From Absidia repens (lineage: Eukaryota > Mucoromycota > Mucoromycetes > Mucorales > Cunninghamellaceae), in contig MCGE01000051.1 in assembly GCA_002105175.1 (NCBI GenBank), forward strand, positions 116,895 through 180,894: a DNA stretch of 64,000 nt, in the 5' to 3' direction. A program made the translations under genes and the position numbers. Shown piece by piece: positions 48,125 through 57,712 of the stretch (the first letter of the stretch is position 1; every line of letters begins with the position of its first letter). The notes below the pieces were generated by a model. That model did not search any database. It was not told the DNA's origin and saw nothing but the letters and a program-made list of their open reading frames with translations.

Positions 48125-48790
48125 TGTACTCAATATGTAACAATCGGATTTAGTTTAGTTTACACAATTATTGTGAAATAGCATTGTCACTTAATTGTTG
48201 AATAGCTTACCCTATTTATTAGAACTAGTTTACCATACGCTATGTTTATTTTACAAGACACCACCACCCTCAAGAGAAATACCTCGGTACTGTTATTAAA
48301 TTAGCTTTGTGTTAGTTTTATAGTTTATGTCTTTATCTGAATAAAATATACCCTGTCTCTATACCCATTATTATCACTCTCATAAAGTTGGCCGAAGAAA
48401 TGTGTATGACGAGCAAAGAAAAAAGACAATGGTTTTTTTTATTGGAAAGACACATAGACTATATATTACTACTACTACATAAAAAAAAAAAGGAGAGGGA
48501 CATGATGTATTCACTCAGGTTGAGTGCGGTGTTTGAATATGTCACCTCACTTTTCTTTCATTCTGGTCTTTTTTTTTTTTTTTTCCTCTCTCTTTTTCTT
48601 TGCAGATAGGTGATCTTCGGGCTGTAGGGTATCTTACAGTAGTCTTGGTTTAGATAATGCAAGGGTCTGAACTCCAATTACGTGAGGAAAGCCTTTGATT
48701 TTAATTTTAGAATACCATCCTACAATCATCGTTTTCTTGTTTAGTGGACATTCCAAGTAAATACTTACAGTTTTATATAAAATACTATAG
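48125..48790 (+). repeat. Diverged fragments of the ~0.6 kb repeat family
   Basis: 48295-48360 (TTAGCTTTGTGTTAGTTTTA.. then CTGAATAAAATATACC) resembles the segment after the core in copies 1-4. 48640-48720 (CTGAACTCC, TGAGGAAAGCCTTTGATTTT) resembles the core at roughly 60% by eye. Likely old copies; the assignment of the second is weak. Confidence 0.4.
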
Positions 48791-49276
48791 AGTAACTAAC
48801 AATACAGATTTATTTTGTAGGTAGGGCGATTGAAATGACAGGTTGGCAGAATGGCTTTTAAGTGTTGGAATACCAGTTTGTTGGCGGAAACTTGAAGGTG
48901 AATAATATACTTGGTGGTCAAGTTACTATTGGTAGTTTATATATACAGTAGAATAGATTATTATTAGTGATAGTTCCATTGGTATACACATTCTTTTTTT
49001 TTCCTTTTTTTCTTTTCGAGATACATGATTATACATGATACAATAAAGTGACTTTGACTCTTCTTTTTTTTTCTTACTATTATTCAATGGTGTGGAATCA
49101 AAGTATTACTGAAAGTGAGACGATGCTATTACGGGGCACGGCGAGTATCGAAGAACTACCATGGTGAGAGTGGGATCAAATAATTGCTCTTATAGCTAAC
49201 CTGCTGATTTTGCATGATTGGGCTACGTGTAGTAGTAACAAGTGCTTTAAAGAACTTAACTAACAGAGCGATACGG

Positions 49277-49278
<2 letters not shown>

Positions 49279-49327
<49 letters not shown>

Positions 49328-49400
49328 GTGGGCAAACAAAAACCCCAACACATGCCAATACTAAAAAGGTGCGTGCAAATAACCATTTTGACAAAAATCA
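49279..49400 (-). repeat. A-tailed short repeat, copy 2
   Basis: On the minus strand the body (TCAAAATGGTTATTTGCACG, then TATTGGCATGTGTTGGGG and TTTTTGTTTGCCCACC) is followed by an A-run of about 47 bases (49279-49326). Matches the repeat at 3840-3918 over about 65 bases. Confidence 0.6.
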
Positions 49401-49572
49401 TTATCATGTATACCATTCTTTCAAAGGGGCCCGTTAGACAAACAAATGGAGCCAAAATCTGCAGACTTCATTGGCTTTCATTCCGGGTCGCCTAGCCGGA
49501 GGGCGGGTCATTATTTTACCGACACCAAGAGTTTGGAATATATAGGCTTCTTTTTTCGATTAAAAAAAACGT

Positions 49573-49645
49573 GCTTCATTGGCTCAGTTGGCAGAGCGTC
49601 AGTCTCATAATCTGAAGGTCGCAAGTTCGATCCTTGCATGGAGCA
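49573..49645 (+). tRNA. trnM-CAT: Elongator tRNA-Met (CAT)
   Basis: Complete cloverleaf without intron. Acceptor GCTTCAT pairs with ATGGAGC (one T-G), discriminator A at 49645; D arm GCTC/GAGC; anticodon arm TCAGT-CTCATAA-TCTGA with anticodon CAT at 49606-49608 and a T-T at the stem base, exactly as in yeast elongator tRNA-Met; T arm with GTTCGATC loop. A box GGCTCAGTTGG and B box GTTCGATCC are intact. A TATATA lies about 40 bp upstream (49538) and a short TTTT follows at 49651. Not the initiator, whose 5' base pair and T loop differ. An LTR begins 98 bp downstream. Confidence 0.96.
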
Positions 49646-50272
49646 TTCCTTTTGCTATTCCATTCCTTATTTTTTGGTTTTTGTTTTTCTCTGCTGTTTT
49701 AGTGAAAATTTCTTTTTATTTTGTGTTGCGGCTAAATTTGTTATGTTACGGCTATTTTTGAGTTTATATAATAAAAGTGTGTACCAATTATATGTGGTTT
49801 GTTAAGTTTATATGAACCGCAACGAAGAAAAGTTAACCTTTTTGTTAAGTTCCAGTTATAATTTACACCAAATGGTTAGTGTATAAGTGTTTGCTAGTTG
49901 TTGCTTGAATGGATTTGCAATAGTTTGGTAGTGAGGGTCAAAAAAAATGTTTTTCCCCTGAATCGGAATTTGAAATGTACTTTTTTGTTTACTTGACTTG
50001 TAGTCTTGAAAAATAGAAAGCACCAAATATTTTATTTGATATACGTAAAAAGTACCAGATATGTTATTGGTAGTAAGTAGTGAGCACCAGAACTTTTATA
50101 GATAAAGTCCAACTTGAAAGAAGTTTATAAGAAATAAACTTGGAAAAAAAAATAAAAAAATATTGACCAGTAGGGTTCAATATAGTAAATCAATAGTGTA
50201 TATATGAAGATATATAGCACTGCCAAACAAAATAAAAGTACTAAGACTTGAGATTGGTTTTAAAAAAAACCT

Positions 50273-50346
50273 TTTATTGAGAGAATTTAAAAATAAAAAA
50301 TTAACTGAAGAAGAAGAGTACAAATAGGAATTTCTTCCTATTTATA
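50273..50346 (-). promoter_or_regulatory. LTR TATA box and poly(A) signal
   Basis: On the element strand TATAAATA (50346-50339) is followed after about 60 bases by AATAAA (50278-50273). This spacing fits a start site and short R region inside the LTR. The same pair is present in the other LTR copies. Confidence 0.6.
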
Positions 50347-50382
50347 CCTTTTCTTTAAACAACTGGGAATGAATTCCCAGTT
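50322..50382. other. Two adjacent perfect hairpins in the LTR
   Basis: 50322-50343: AAATAGGAA, 4-base loop, TTCCTATTT. 50361-50382: AACTGGGAAT, 2-base centre, ATTCCCAGTT. The first overlaps the TATA box. Both recur in the other LTR copies, the second with a one-base loss at about 57412. Confidence 0.85.
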
Positions 50383-50560
50383 AAAAAACAATAAAAAAGA
50401 ACTAAAAAACGATAAAAAAAAGGACGAAAAAGAAGTTAAAAAAATGATAAAAAAAAACGTTAAAAAAAGGATAAAAAAGAAGCTAAAAAAAAGCTAAAAA
50501 AAAGATGAAAAAAAGAATAAAAAAAAAGTTGCAAAAAACAACGGAGAAAAAGAAGGGGTC
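50383..50560. repeat. Irregular A-rich tandem motif inside LTR
   Basis: Repeated short units of the form (G/C)NTAAAAAA and GA(C/A)GAAAAAGAAG spread over about 170 bp, on the element strand T-rich and upstream of the TATA box. Shared by the three LTR copies with length differences. Confidence 0.6.
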
Positions 50561-50603
50561 AAAAAACAAAAATAAACGACCCAGCAGAGTCACAAAACAA
50601 TCC

Positions 50604-51029
50604 TTAATTTTGAGCCCAGTTGAGCAATTCATCGATATCAAATAATTTTTCTAGACTGAAGTCATCGCTGACATGCGCCGGCCCCGCTTCAATCTGGCCC
50701 AGATTGAGCCATGTGTCCTTGACCTTGACCTTCTTCCATACATTCGTTATACTTCTGCGATCACCTAGATTCTTCAGTTGTCTCCTGACCATGGTGCCGG
50801 CTTTCGTTAGATATGTTCTTCTTTCTTCCATGGTGTCTGGCTTGTTCAGCTTATGGTGTATAAGGTCCAGTAATGTTGGTACCAGGTACGTTAGTAAGCA
50901 CTTTTCTTTAGCCCAATTGGCTTGCTTTTCTGTAAATTGGTACTCCAGGAAGGTGTTAAAATGTTCTCTTGTCATGGTACTTAAGTATAACTCCATGTCT
51001 TCAGAGGTATGGTTCCAGTTGGATTTCAT
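50604..51029 (-). CDS. Unknown ORF downstream of integrase (element 1)
   Basis: 141 codons, ATG to stop, after the integrase stop and an A-run of about 33 (element strand). Not recognised. The protein is hydrophilic and mainly helical in character, rich in Leu, Lys, Glu and Trp, without signal peptide, membrane span, zinc knuckle or nucleic-acid motif that I can see. It begins MKSNWNHTSEDMELYLSTM and ends DIDELLNWAQN. The final 70 bases lie inside the 3' LTR. A clearly related but frame-broken version occupies 58485-58870 in element 2, with amino-acid changes that go beyond indels, which suggests the ORF was under protein-level constraint. The env position suggests an accessory gene; an envelope role has no support. 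Confidence 0.65.
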   Translation of the reverse strand: MKSNWNHTSEDMELYLSTMTREHFNTFLEYQFTEKQANWAKEKCLLTYLVPTLLDLIHHKLNKPDTMEERRTYLTKAGTMVRRQLKNLGDRRSITNVWKKVKVKDTWLNLGQIEAGPAHVSDDFSLEKLFDIDELLNWAQN

Positions 51030-51110
51030 GTTGGGATGTTTTTTATAAAAAGGTTTTGTGGTTATTGTGAGTATCGTTTTCGAGGGTTAAAAATGTGTCT
51101 CTTTTTATAT

Positions 51111-51112
<2 letters not shown>

Positions 51113-51146
<34 letters not shown>
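51113..51146 (-). repeat. A-tract between integrase and the extra ORF
   Basis: About 33 consecutive A on the element strand directly after the integrase stop (TACTAACAAAA). The equivalent in element 2 is 58951-58980. Confidence 0.85.
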
Positions 51147-52564
51147 TTAGTATAAATGGGATCCCCATGCTTTTAGAGCTTGGTTATTGTAGAATACATC
51201 AGGTACATGATAAAGCTTCAATCGATTTCCGTGCATGACTTTTACTTGTGCATTATCAGTATTATATTCTTTGATAGTGTATGTTCCCTTTTTGTGAACC
51301 TGGTGTATTATATATAGTCCTTCCCAATTATCAGAAATTTTTCCAGACCATGAGTTTGGTTTGATACCTGTGTATAAGGTCACCATATCTCCTAGTTTGA
51401 ATGGTGGTTTCCACTGTCTATGTACTGCCATTACTTTTTTTTCTACAGCTTTTCTTTGACTCTCTTGTGATTTCTTTATCATTTCCGCTGCATCTTCCCT
51501 TACTCTTTCCAAAGTTTTCACCTCCGTATTTGCTCGGATGTTCCATTGTCGTTGAAAGGATGCATTATCTATCCTCAAAGGTTCTTGCATTTGGTTATCA
51601 TAGGGCGTTCTACATTCATGCCCATATGTGAGATAGAATGGTGAATAACCGGTTGATGCTTGTTTAATGGTTCGATATGCGAAAAGTGCTGCTGGCAAAT
51701 ATTCATCCCAATTTGGTTTTTCATTCTTATCTAATTTTTTTATAAGGGATCCTAAGGTTGAATTTAGTCGTTCGATTAATCCATTTGCTTGGGAATTTCC
51801 CACTGTAATAGTTTTATGGTGTATATTGTATTGAAAACAAACTGAGTGAATCAATTTACTGATCATTGGTTTCCCATTGTCGGTTATTAAAATGTGCATT
51901 GTTCCAAATCGTGTAATTATGTCGTAAATAAATAAAGCGATTTCTGCTGAGGTTTGATATTTTAGTGCTTTGGCTTCTACCCATTTCGTAAGATAGTCGA
52001 TTGCTGCTACAATGTATCTAAATCCATTTTTGGATGTTGGTACATGCTTTACATCAATCGCCCATTGGTGAAATGGTTTTGATTTGACAGGTATGGGATT
52101 CAAAAGTTCGTTAAAGGGTTTTGGACCTGCAGTTTGACAGCGTTTACATTTTTTCACGTAATCCTGCACATCTTTAGCCATTGAGGGCCAGTAGTAAGTA
52201 TTTGTTATCTTGAACAATGTATTGTGATATCCCATATGTCCTCCTAAAGGATGTTGATGGTGCATGTACATTGCTTCCTTCGCTGATCCGGATTTAACAC
52301 TTGTCGTAGTGTTTGTTGATGTATATTGTAAAATATAGTTGATTTTTTTACTATGAATTTGTTTGAATTTCGGAGTAGGAAGTTCCGTTCCTTCTTTGTG
52401 ATATTTAGAGGTAACTTTAGATTGGTGAGGTATTCTTTTAAATTGTCGATCTGTTGTATATCCATTGTTGTATTGTTGTTATTTTGGTTCTCCTGCGTCA
52501 ATTTCCATCCTACCCTCTTCTTTTTTTTTTGATAAGCTTGCATTTTTTTTTTTTGATAAGCTTG

Positions 52565-52567
<3 letters not shown>
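51147..52567 (-). CDS. Integrase ORF of element 1, one frame break
   Basis: Retroviral-type integrase. In coding order: Lys-rich start with two MQAYQKKK units, a zinc-binding HHCC region (HPLGGHMGYHN then CKRCQ), the catalytic triad Asp (WAIDVKHV), Asp (ITDNGKPM) and Glu (NGLIERLN) with 35 residues between the second Asp and Glu, and a C-terminal domain with FKLGDMVTLY and WEGLYIIHQVHKKGTY, a GPY/F-like element. Ends shortly after, without a chromodomain. A missing base near 52285 relative to element 2 splits the frame into 51147-52271 and 52244-52567; the break is in a region where element 2 is open. Confidence 0.85.
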
Positions 52568-52629
<62 letters not shown>

Positions 52630-52663
52630 CTTGCATTTTTTTTTTTTTTGATAAGCTAGCATA
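52520..52663 (-). repeat. A-tract with tandem TGCAAGCTTATC units between RNase H and integrase
   Basis: On the element strand: RNase H stop, then A-runs separated by four units of the type TGC(A/T)AGCTTATC. The longest A-run is about 59 bases here and about 42 in element 2 (60354-60479). In frame the units read MQAYQKKKK. Confidence 0.85.
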
Positions 52664-53985
52664 TTAGTATCCGAGTCTACTCATAAAATCGACTGCTTGA
52701 TGTAGCTTTCCCGATTTATACCGTAGTTCAAATTTATAGTCTGTTAAATATTGAACCCATCTTGCCACAATACCAGTTATCTTTGGAGACTCAATAATCC
52801 ATTTCAGGGGTTGGTGATCCGTATCACTGTAAATTTTTCCCCAAGCAGGTAGGGTCTAAATTGTTGTACGGCAAAACTAGCGCTAAACATTCCAATTTAC
52901 TTGCTCCATAATTTTTTTCTGCTGGTCGTAATCCTCTACTTGAGAATATTATGGGATGTTCTTTTTCCTTCCTCATCGTACTGGCTTAATATTGCTCCTA
53001 AACCTAATTTACTTCCATCGCAGTGAACAAAAAATTCCGTTCAAAGTTGGGTCTTTTCAATATTGGAGCTGTGGTGAGCTTTTCCTTCAAGGTTTCGAAA
53101 GATTCAGTTTCCTCTATTCCCCATTTTTTCTTTCATTCTTCGTTTGATTGTGTAATGGTCTTGCTATTTTTGCGAAATCTTTTATAAATCGTCTGTAGTA
53201 TGAAGTTAAACCAATAAATCCTCGAACTTGCTTGACTGTCGTTGGTATTGGATAATCCTTCACTTTCTTGATCTTCTCGTTATCGGTCTTTATTCCTTCG
53301 TTGGTAATTATGTATCCCAAGAACTTGATTTCTGTTCTAAAGAATGTACATTTTTCTACATTGAAGACTAATCCTCCCTTTCTGGTGAATCGAAATAGTT
53401 GTTCCAAATCCAATAGGTGCTGATCGTTATTTTTTTGAATGCACATTTAAGTCATCTATGAATGCGACGAGACACTTATGTAATAAACTTTGGTAACATA
53501 AGTCTATTAATCTTTGGAAACAGGCTGGCGATCCCTTCAATCCCATGGGTAAGGTAATATATTCGTAAACTCCGAATTTTGTCGTAAAACCTGTCAAGTG
53601 CTTGCTATTTTCTTTTTAGTGGTACTTGGTGAAATCCTGATCTTAAATCTAAGGCTGAGAAATTTGTGAGTCGCCTAGCTCATCTATTAAATCGTCTATT
53701 CTTGGTAGTGGATAAGGATCATCCCTGGTTTGTAGATTTAATTTTCGATAATCAACGACCATCCGATATTCACCGTTTTTCTTTTTAACCAAAATGAAGG
53801 TGAAGTGTATGGCGTATTTGATGGTTTATAATTCCCAATTTACATAACTTGTCCATTCATTTTTTAAAATGTTCTGATTCTTCTGGACTTATGCGATATG
53901 GCCTATGCCGTATAGGGGTGACTTCCTTTTCCAGCACAATTTCATGCTCCGTCAATTTTGTTAATCCCATTTTTCATTATTCCAA
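52664..53985 (-). pseudogene. Reverse transcriptase and RNase H region of element 1 (frame-broken)
   Basis: Carries the RT palm motif FIDDLN (Tyr of YxDD replaced by Phe), GYIITNEGIKT, YYRRFIKDFAKIARPL, the RNase H landmarks VHCDGSKLGLGA, SKLECLALVFAVQQF and TDHQPLKWI, and ends DFMSRLGY before the stop. Several one-base indels relative to element 2 (for example near 52827, 52873, 53114, 53440, 53505, 53620) break the frame. Only pieces such as 53114-53446 are open. Confidence 0.8.
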
Positions 53986-55060
53986 TCAAATATATCTTGG
54001 TAATGTTGAATCAATTTGTAAAATTTTCTTTTTTTCCGTGGTTATGTCACCCATTTGTAGTTTTCCTTCTATATTTGGATCCAATTTTATTTGTTCCCCA
54101 TCGTCATTTTCAAAAATAGATTGGAATGGTTCTTCAGAGTTCCAATTTTTTAGTTCGTAGGCAAAATACTCCACTATGTCTTGATTTCCAGTGGTTAAGA
54201 CTTGACTACGAAATTCTCCAATTGTCTGTTCAGGAGGTATCATCATGTCGTCTTCCGTTTGATTGATGATTTTTATTGTATTTTCTTTACTGGGGCTGGC
54301 TATTAAGTCTACTAATGGTTGATATGTATATGATGCCTCATGATTGTCGGGATTTAAAGTAATGCAACATGCTGCATAAGGTGGTATAGTTAAACCAGGA
54401 TCCTGTGTGGAAATTGTTAGTGTATTTTCTATTCTATTTTCTGTTACCATTATATTTTGATCTTGACAATCCATTATATAAAGGTCTTCATCTGTTTCTG
54501 ATTCAGATTCTGATTCAGATTTTTCATCATGCTCCCATTCTTCTGGTTCAGTTTCTTCATCTGTTAAACTATCCTCGGATTCATCTTGAGACCAGCTAGC
54601 TTCCTCTTCATTTTGCCTGTATTGTACATGACTTGTTTTTATTGGTATAACCTTTTTGTCTGTTGGTTTGACAAAAGTTATAGGTATTTTATGTCTGTTC
54701 CGCTTGTAAGTTAATTTTAAATACCCTGTTTTGAAGTCGATAATTGCTTGCGCATGGCTCAACCAATTATTTCCCAAGATAAAATGTGCGGGACACCTTG
54801 GAATTACTTCTATATTTGATGGTATGATGATTTCATTTCCTACATTTACAGGTACGTCTTGTATCATTCCAAGAGTGGGTTGTTTGTTCCCATTCCCGAG
54901 TGTAAATACACTGTTTGAAGGTGCATCTATTTCTAGATCCAAAGCTTTCATCATGCTTCTTGACATGCATGACCTGGAAGCGCCGCAGTCAACTAGTCCC
55001 TTTATTTTTTTGTCTCCAATTTGAAATTCAGCATAAACAGCCGTGGATTACATCGTTTTC
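53986..55060 (-). CDS. Aspartic protease region of element 1
   Basis: Open piece 53986-54966 and its upstream continuation. The active-site motif reads VDCGASRSCMS: Cys stands where retropepsins usually have Ser or Thr (D-S/T-G-A). A flap-like and ILGNNWLSHAQA segment follows, the latter typical for gypsy-type proteases. Then an acidic spacer (SESESETDEDLY) and a stretch leading to RT. A two-base loss near 55046 relative to element 2 separates it from gag. Confidence 0.75.
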
Positions 55061-56724
55061 TTCCATGGTATTCATTATGATATCGTTTTCAGCATCCTCC
55101 AAAAGAATTCGCTTGTGCCTCTGTTTCCTGCATGCATTTATCAATTTATACCTGAGTGGAGGAGCTATTTTTAACAAGTCGCCGATTTCTATACTTGCTT
55201 TTTGTTGAAGTACATCTCTCACAATATCGTATTCAATTTGTGGTGGTGAGTACTTTCTTCGATTTTTTCCAGGTTTTTTATCATGGTTTTTAGGAGTGTC
55301 TTGGTTTTCAGGGGTGACTTGTAAAATTGATTCCCCGATTTCTGGATCCATTTCTATTTCCATTTGTTGTGGAATATTTTTTTTGATTTCTTGAATTATT
55401 TGATCCTGATGTTGTATAATGTTTTTATTTCCCCTTTTTTTTTCTGCAGGCTTTGCAATGGTTTTTCTATCTGGGACGTTTGCTGATTTGACTTCCGGTG
55501 GTTTGTTTGATCGATTTGCCGCAGCTACATAAAAATCTTGTTTCATTCGCTTTGGATATTCTTCTTCGTCTTCCATTAATAAAATATTCAAATCATCTTG
55601 TGATTTCAGATTGTTTTTTGTTGGATGTACATTTATATTGTGATTTTGTACGTTGATGGATTTTTGATGTTGAGAAGCCAATTGACCATCATTTACAATT
55701 GGCTGTTGAAGTTTTTTGAAGGTTGATGGTTTTGTTGTTCTCCTTGAGGAGCTTGGGGATAGGTTTCATTGTTCCTTTGATGATATCCATTTTCACGGGG
55801 TCGATAATCATTCTGTCTTTGATTTCCAAATTGGTGGTTTCTATTTGGTTGTCCTTGATATCTATTATACCGATTTCCTTGATATCGATTTTGTTGATAA
55901 TTTTGTTCATGATTTCTTTCTTCTCGTAAACTTCACGATGGTTTCTTTAAATTTACTATCTCTTGTGGTTTTTCTGCTTTTGATTTTTCGTCATGATATT
56001 GCTTCCGGTCTTCATTTTTTCGCTACCAGAGATGCAAGTTTTTCCATGAATCCTTCTTCCTCATCAACTCCTGCAGATTCCATAACGTTTAAATTGGTAG
56101 GATGTACCATAGGTACACTCCTTGCAAAATCAAAAGTCTTCATTTTTTTGAAATTGCTTTTTACTCCAACTTGATTTTGATTTTCTGATCGATAGCCTTC
56201 CACCAATCTTCGGAATGTTTTTTCCATTCAGTAAAGTGGTAGCTCCAAAGGCTAAACAATGTGCTCTAATGGGAGCAAGCAAACCTGTTCTGAATCTATT
56301 CAGTAATACTGCTTCATCGGTACTTTCAGCTAATTTTGCGGCTGTTCTCAATCGAGTGTAATAGGTTTGGGGTCTTTCATCTGTCTTGAACTGTGTCATT
56401 ATAAGCGAAGTTATATTGTTGAATCAGTTCACTTGTAATATATTGTTTTTTAATGTTTCCATTGCTTTATGGTATGAAATTGGTTCCTTAAGTGAGTCAT
56501 ACCAGTCTTCCATGAAAGCTTCAGCTTCTCCATATAAAAGAGAATTAAGTATAATAACCTTGCGGTCATCAGAGCCAATATTTGTCAACGCAAAGTAGTT
56601 ATCCAATAGTTTTTTGAATTGTCGAAGTCTTCACCTTCCTTAGCGGAAAAGGTGATTACACGGGGCTTGAGTCCTTAAGATTTTGCTCGGGTGAGCTTGC
56701 CAACACAGTGTGTTCTTGATCCAT
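55061..56724 (-). pseudogene. Gag region of element 1 (frame-broken)
   Basis: Start codon ATG at 56724 (MDQEHTVLASS). Pieces: FSAKEGEDFDN, LTNIGSDDRKVIILNSLLYG, AEAFMEDWYDSL, TDERPQTYYTRLRTAAKL and LLAPIRAHCLAFG match the general helical fold of retrotransposon gag proteins. A Gln/Asn/Arg/Tyr-rich stretch (about 55700-55920) replaces the usual CCHC knuckle, which I could not find. Then the open frame 55028-55681 leads into protease. Broken by several single-base indels. Confidence 0.7.
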
Positions 56725-56782
56725 GTTTGAATTGTTCTTGATGATTTTCAGTTTATTTGTTTAAAATTTTTTTTTTTGATAT

Positions 56783-56800
56783 CCCCTGTAGTGAGCACCA
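56783..56800 (-). other. Primer binding site, element 1
   Basis: Element-strand TGGTGCTCACTACAGGGG, four bases inside the 5' LTR end (..GTAACA). Starts with TGG as needed to pair with a tRNA CCA end. The first eight bases match the 3' end of the elongator tRNA-Met at 49573 (GAGCA + CCA); beyond that they differ, so the true primer may be another tRNA. Confidence 0.65.
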
Positions 56801-56804
56801 AATA

Positions 56805-57712
56805 TGTTACGGCTATTTTTGAGTTAATAAAATAAAAGTGTGTACCAAATATATGTGGTTTGTTTAGTTTATATATGAACACGCAACGAAGAAAAGTTAA
56901 CCTTTTTGTTGAATTTCAGTTATATTTTACACCAAATGGGTAGTGTATAAGTGTTTGCTAGTTGTTGCTTGAATGGATTTGGTAGTGAGGGTCAAAAAAT
57001 GTTTTCCCCTGAATCGGAATTTGAAATGTACTTTTTTGTTTACTTGACTTGTAGTCTTGAAAAATAGAGAGCACCAAATGTTTTATTTGATATAAGTAAA
57101 AAGTACCAGATATGTTATTGGTAGTAAGTAGTGAGCACCAGAACTTTTATAGATAAAGTCCAACTTGAAAGAAGTTTATAAGAAATAAACTTGAAAAAAA
57201 TAAAAGATATTGACCAGTAGGGTTCAATATAGTAAATCAATAGTGTATATATGAAGATATATAGCACTGCCAAACAAAATAAAAGTACTAAGACTTGAGA
57301 TTGGTTTTAAAAAAAAACCTTTTATTGAGAGAATTTATAAATAAAAATTAACTGAAGAAGAAGAGTACAAATAGGAATTTCTTCCTATTTATACCTTTTC
57401 TTTAAACAACTGGAATGAATTCCCAGTTAAAAACAATAAAAAAGAACTAAAAAACGATAAAAAAAAGGACGAAAAAGAAGTTAAAAAAAAAAAAAAAACG
57501 TTAAAAAAAGGATAAAAAGAAGCTAAAAAAAAGCTAAAAAAAGATGAAAAAAGAATAAAAAAAAAGTTGCAAAAAACAACGGAGAAAAAAAGAAGGGGTC
57601 AAAAACAAAAATAAACGACCCAGCAGAGTCACAAAACAATCCTTAATTTTGAGCCCAGTTGAGCAATTCATCGATATCAAATAATTTTTCTAGACTGAAG
57701 TCATCGCTGACA
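56805..57712 (-). repeat. 5' LTR of element 1
   Basis: TGTTACGG..CTGACA on the plus strand, matching 49744-50673 with scattered one-base length changes in A/T-runs. Its outer edge directly abuts a truncated LTR copy of element 2. Confidence 0.8.

Larger units (their letters stand above)
49744..50673 (-). repeat. 3' LTR of element 1
   Basis: Begins TGTTACGG and ends CTGACA on the plus strand (on the element strand TGTCAG..GTAACA, with TG..CA ends). Same sequence as 56805-57712. The outer end is secure from the position of the primer binding site in the other LTR; the inner end is where similarity to the other LTR stops, and no clean polypurine tract sits next to it, so that edge is tentative. 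Confidence 0.75.
49744..57712 (-). mobile_element. Ty3/gypsy-type LTR retrotransposon, element 1
   Basis: About 8 kb element read right to left: 5' LTR 56805-57712, primer binding site 56783-56800, gag to about 55690, protease from about 55030, RT and RNase H to 52664, integrase to 51147, an extra ORF to 50604, and 3' LTR 49744-50673. The RT/RNase H-before-integrase order defines the Ty3/gypsy (Metaviridae) class; no chromodomain follows integrase. LTRs are about 930 and 908 bp and highly similar. Coding parts are broken by small indels, many at homopolymers. No target-site duplication: the left flank is TTGTTA and the right flank is directly LTR-like DNA of element 2. Confidence 0.9.

Noticed and set aside
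53849..55208. Plus-strand frames across the retrotransposon interior (also 61609-62844, 63537-63995)
   Set aside because: Complementary shadows of protease and gag sequence; present in both elements only because the elements are duplicates.
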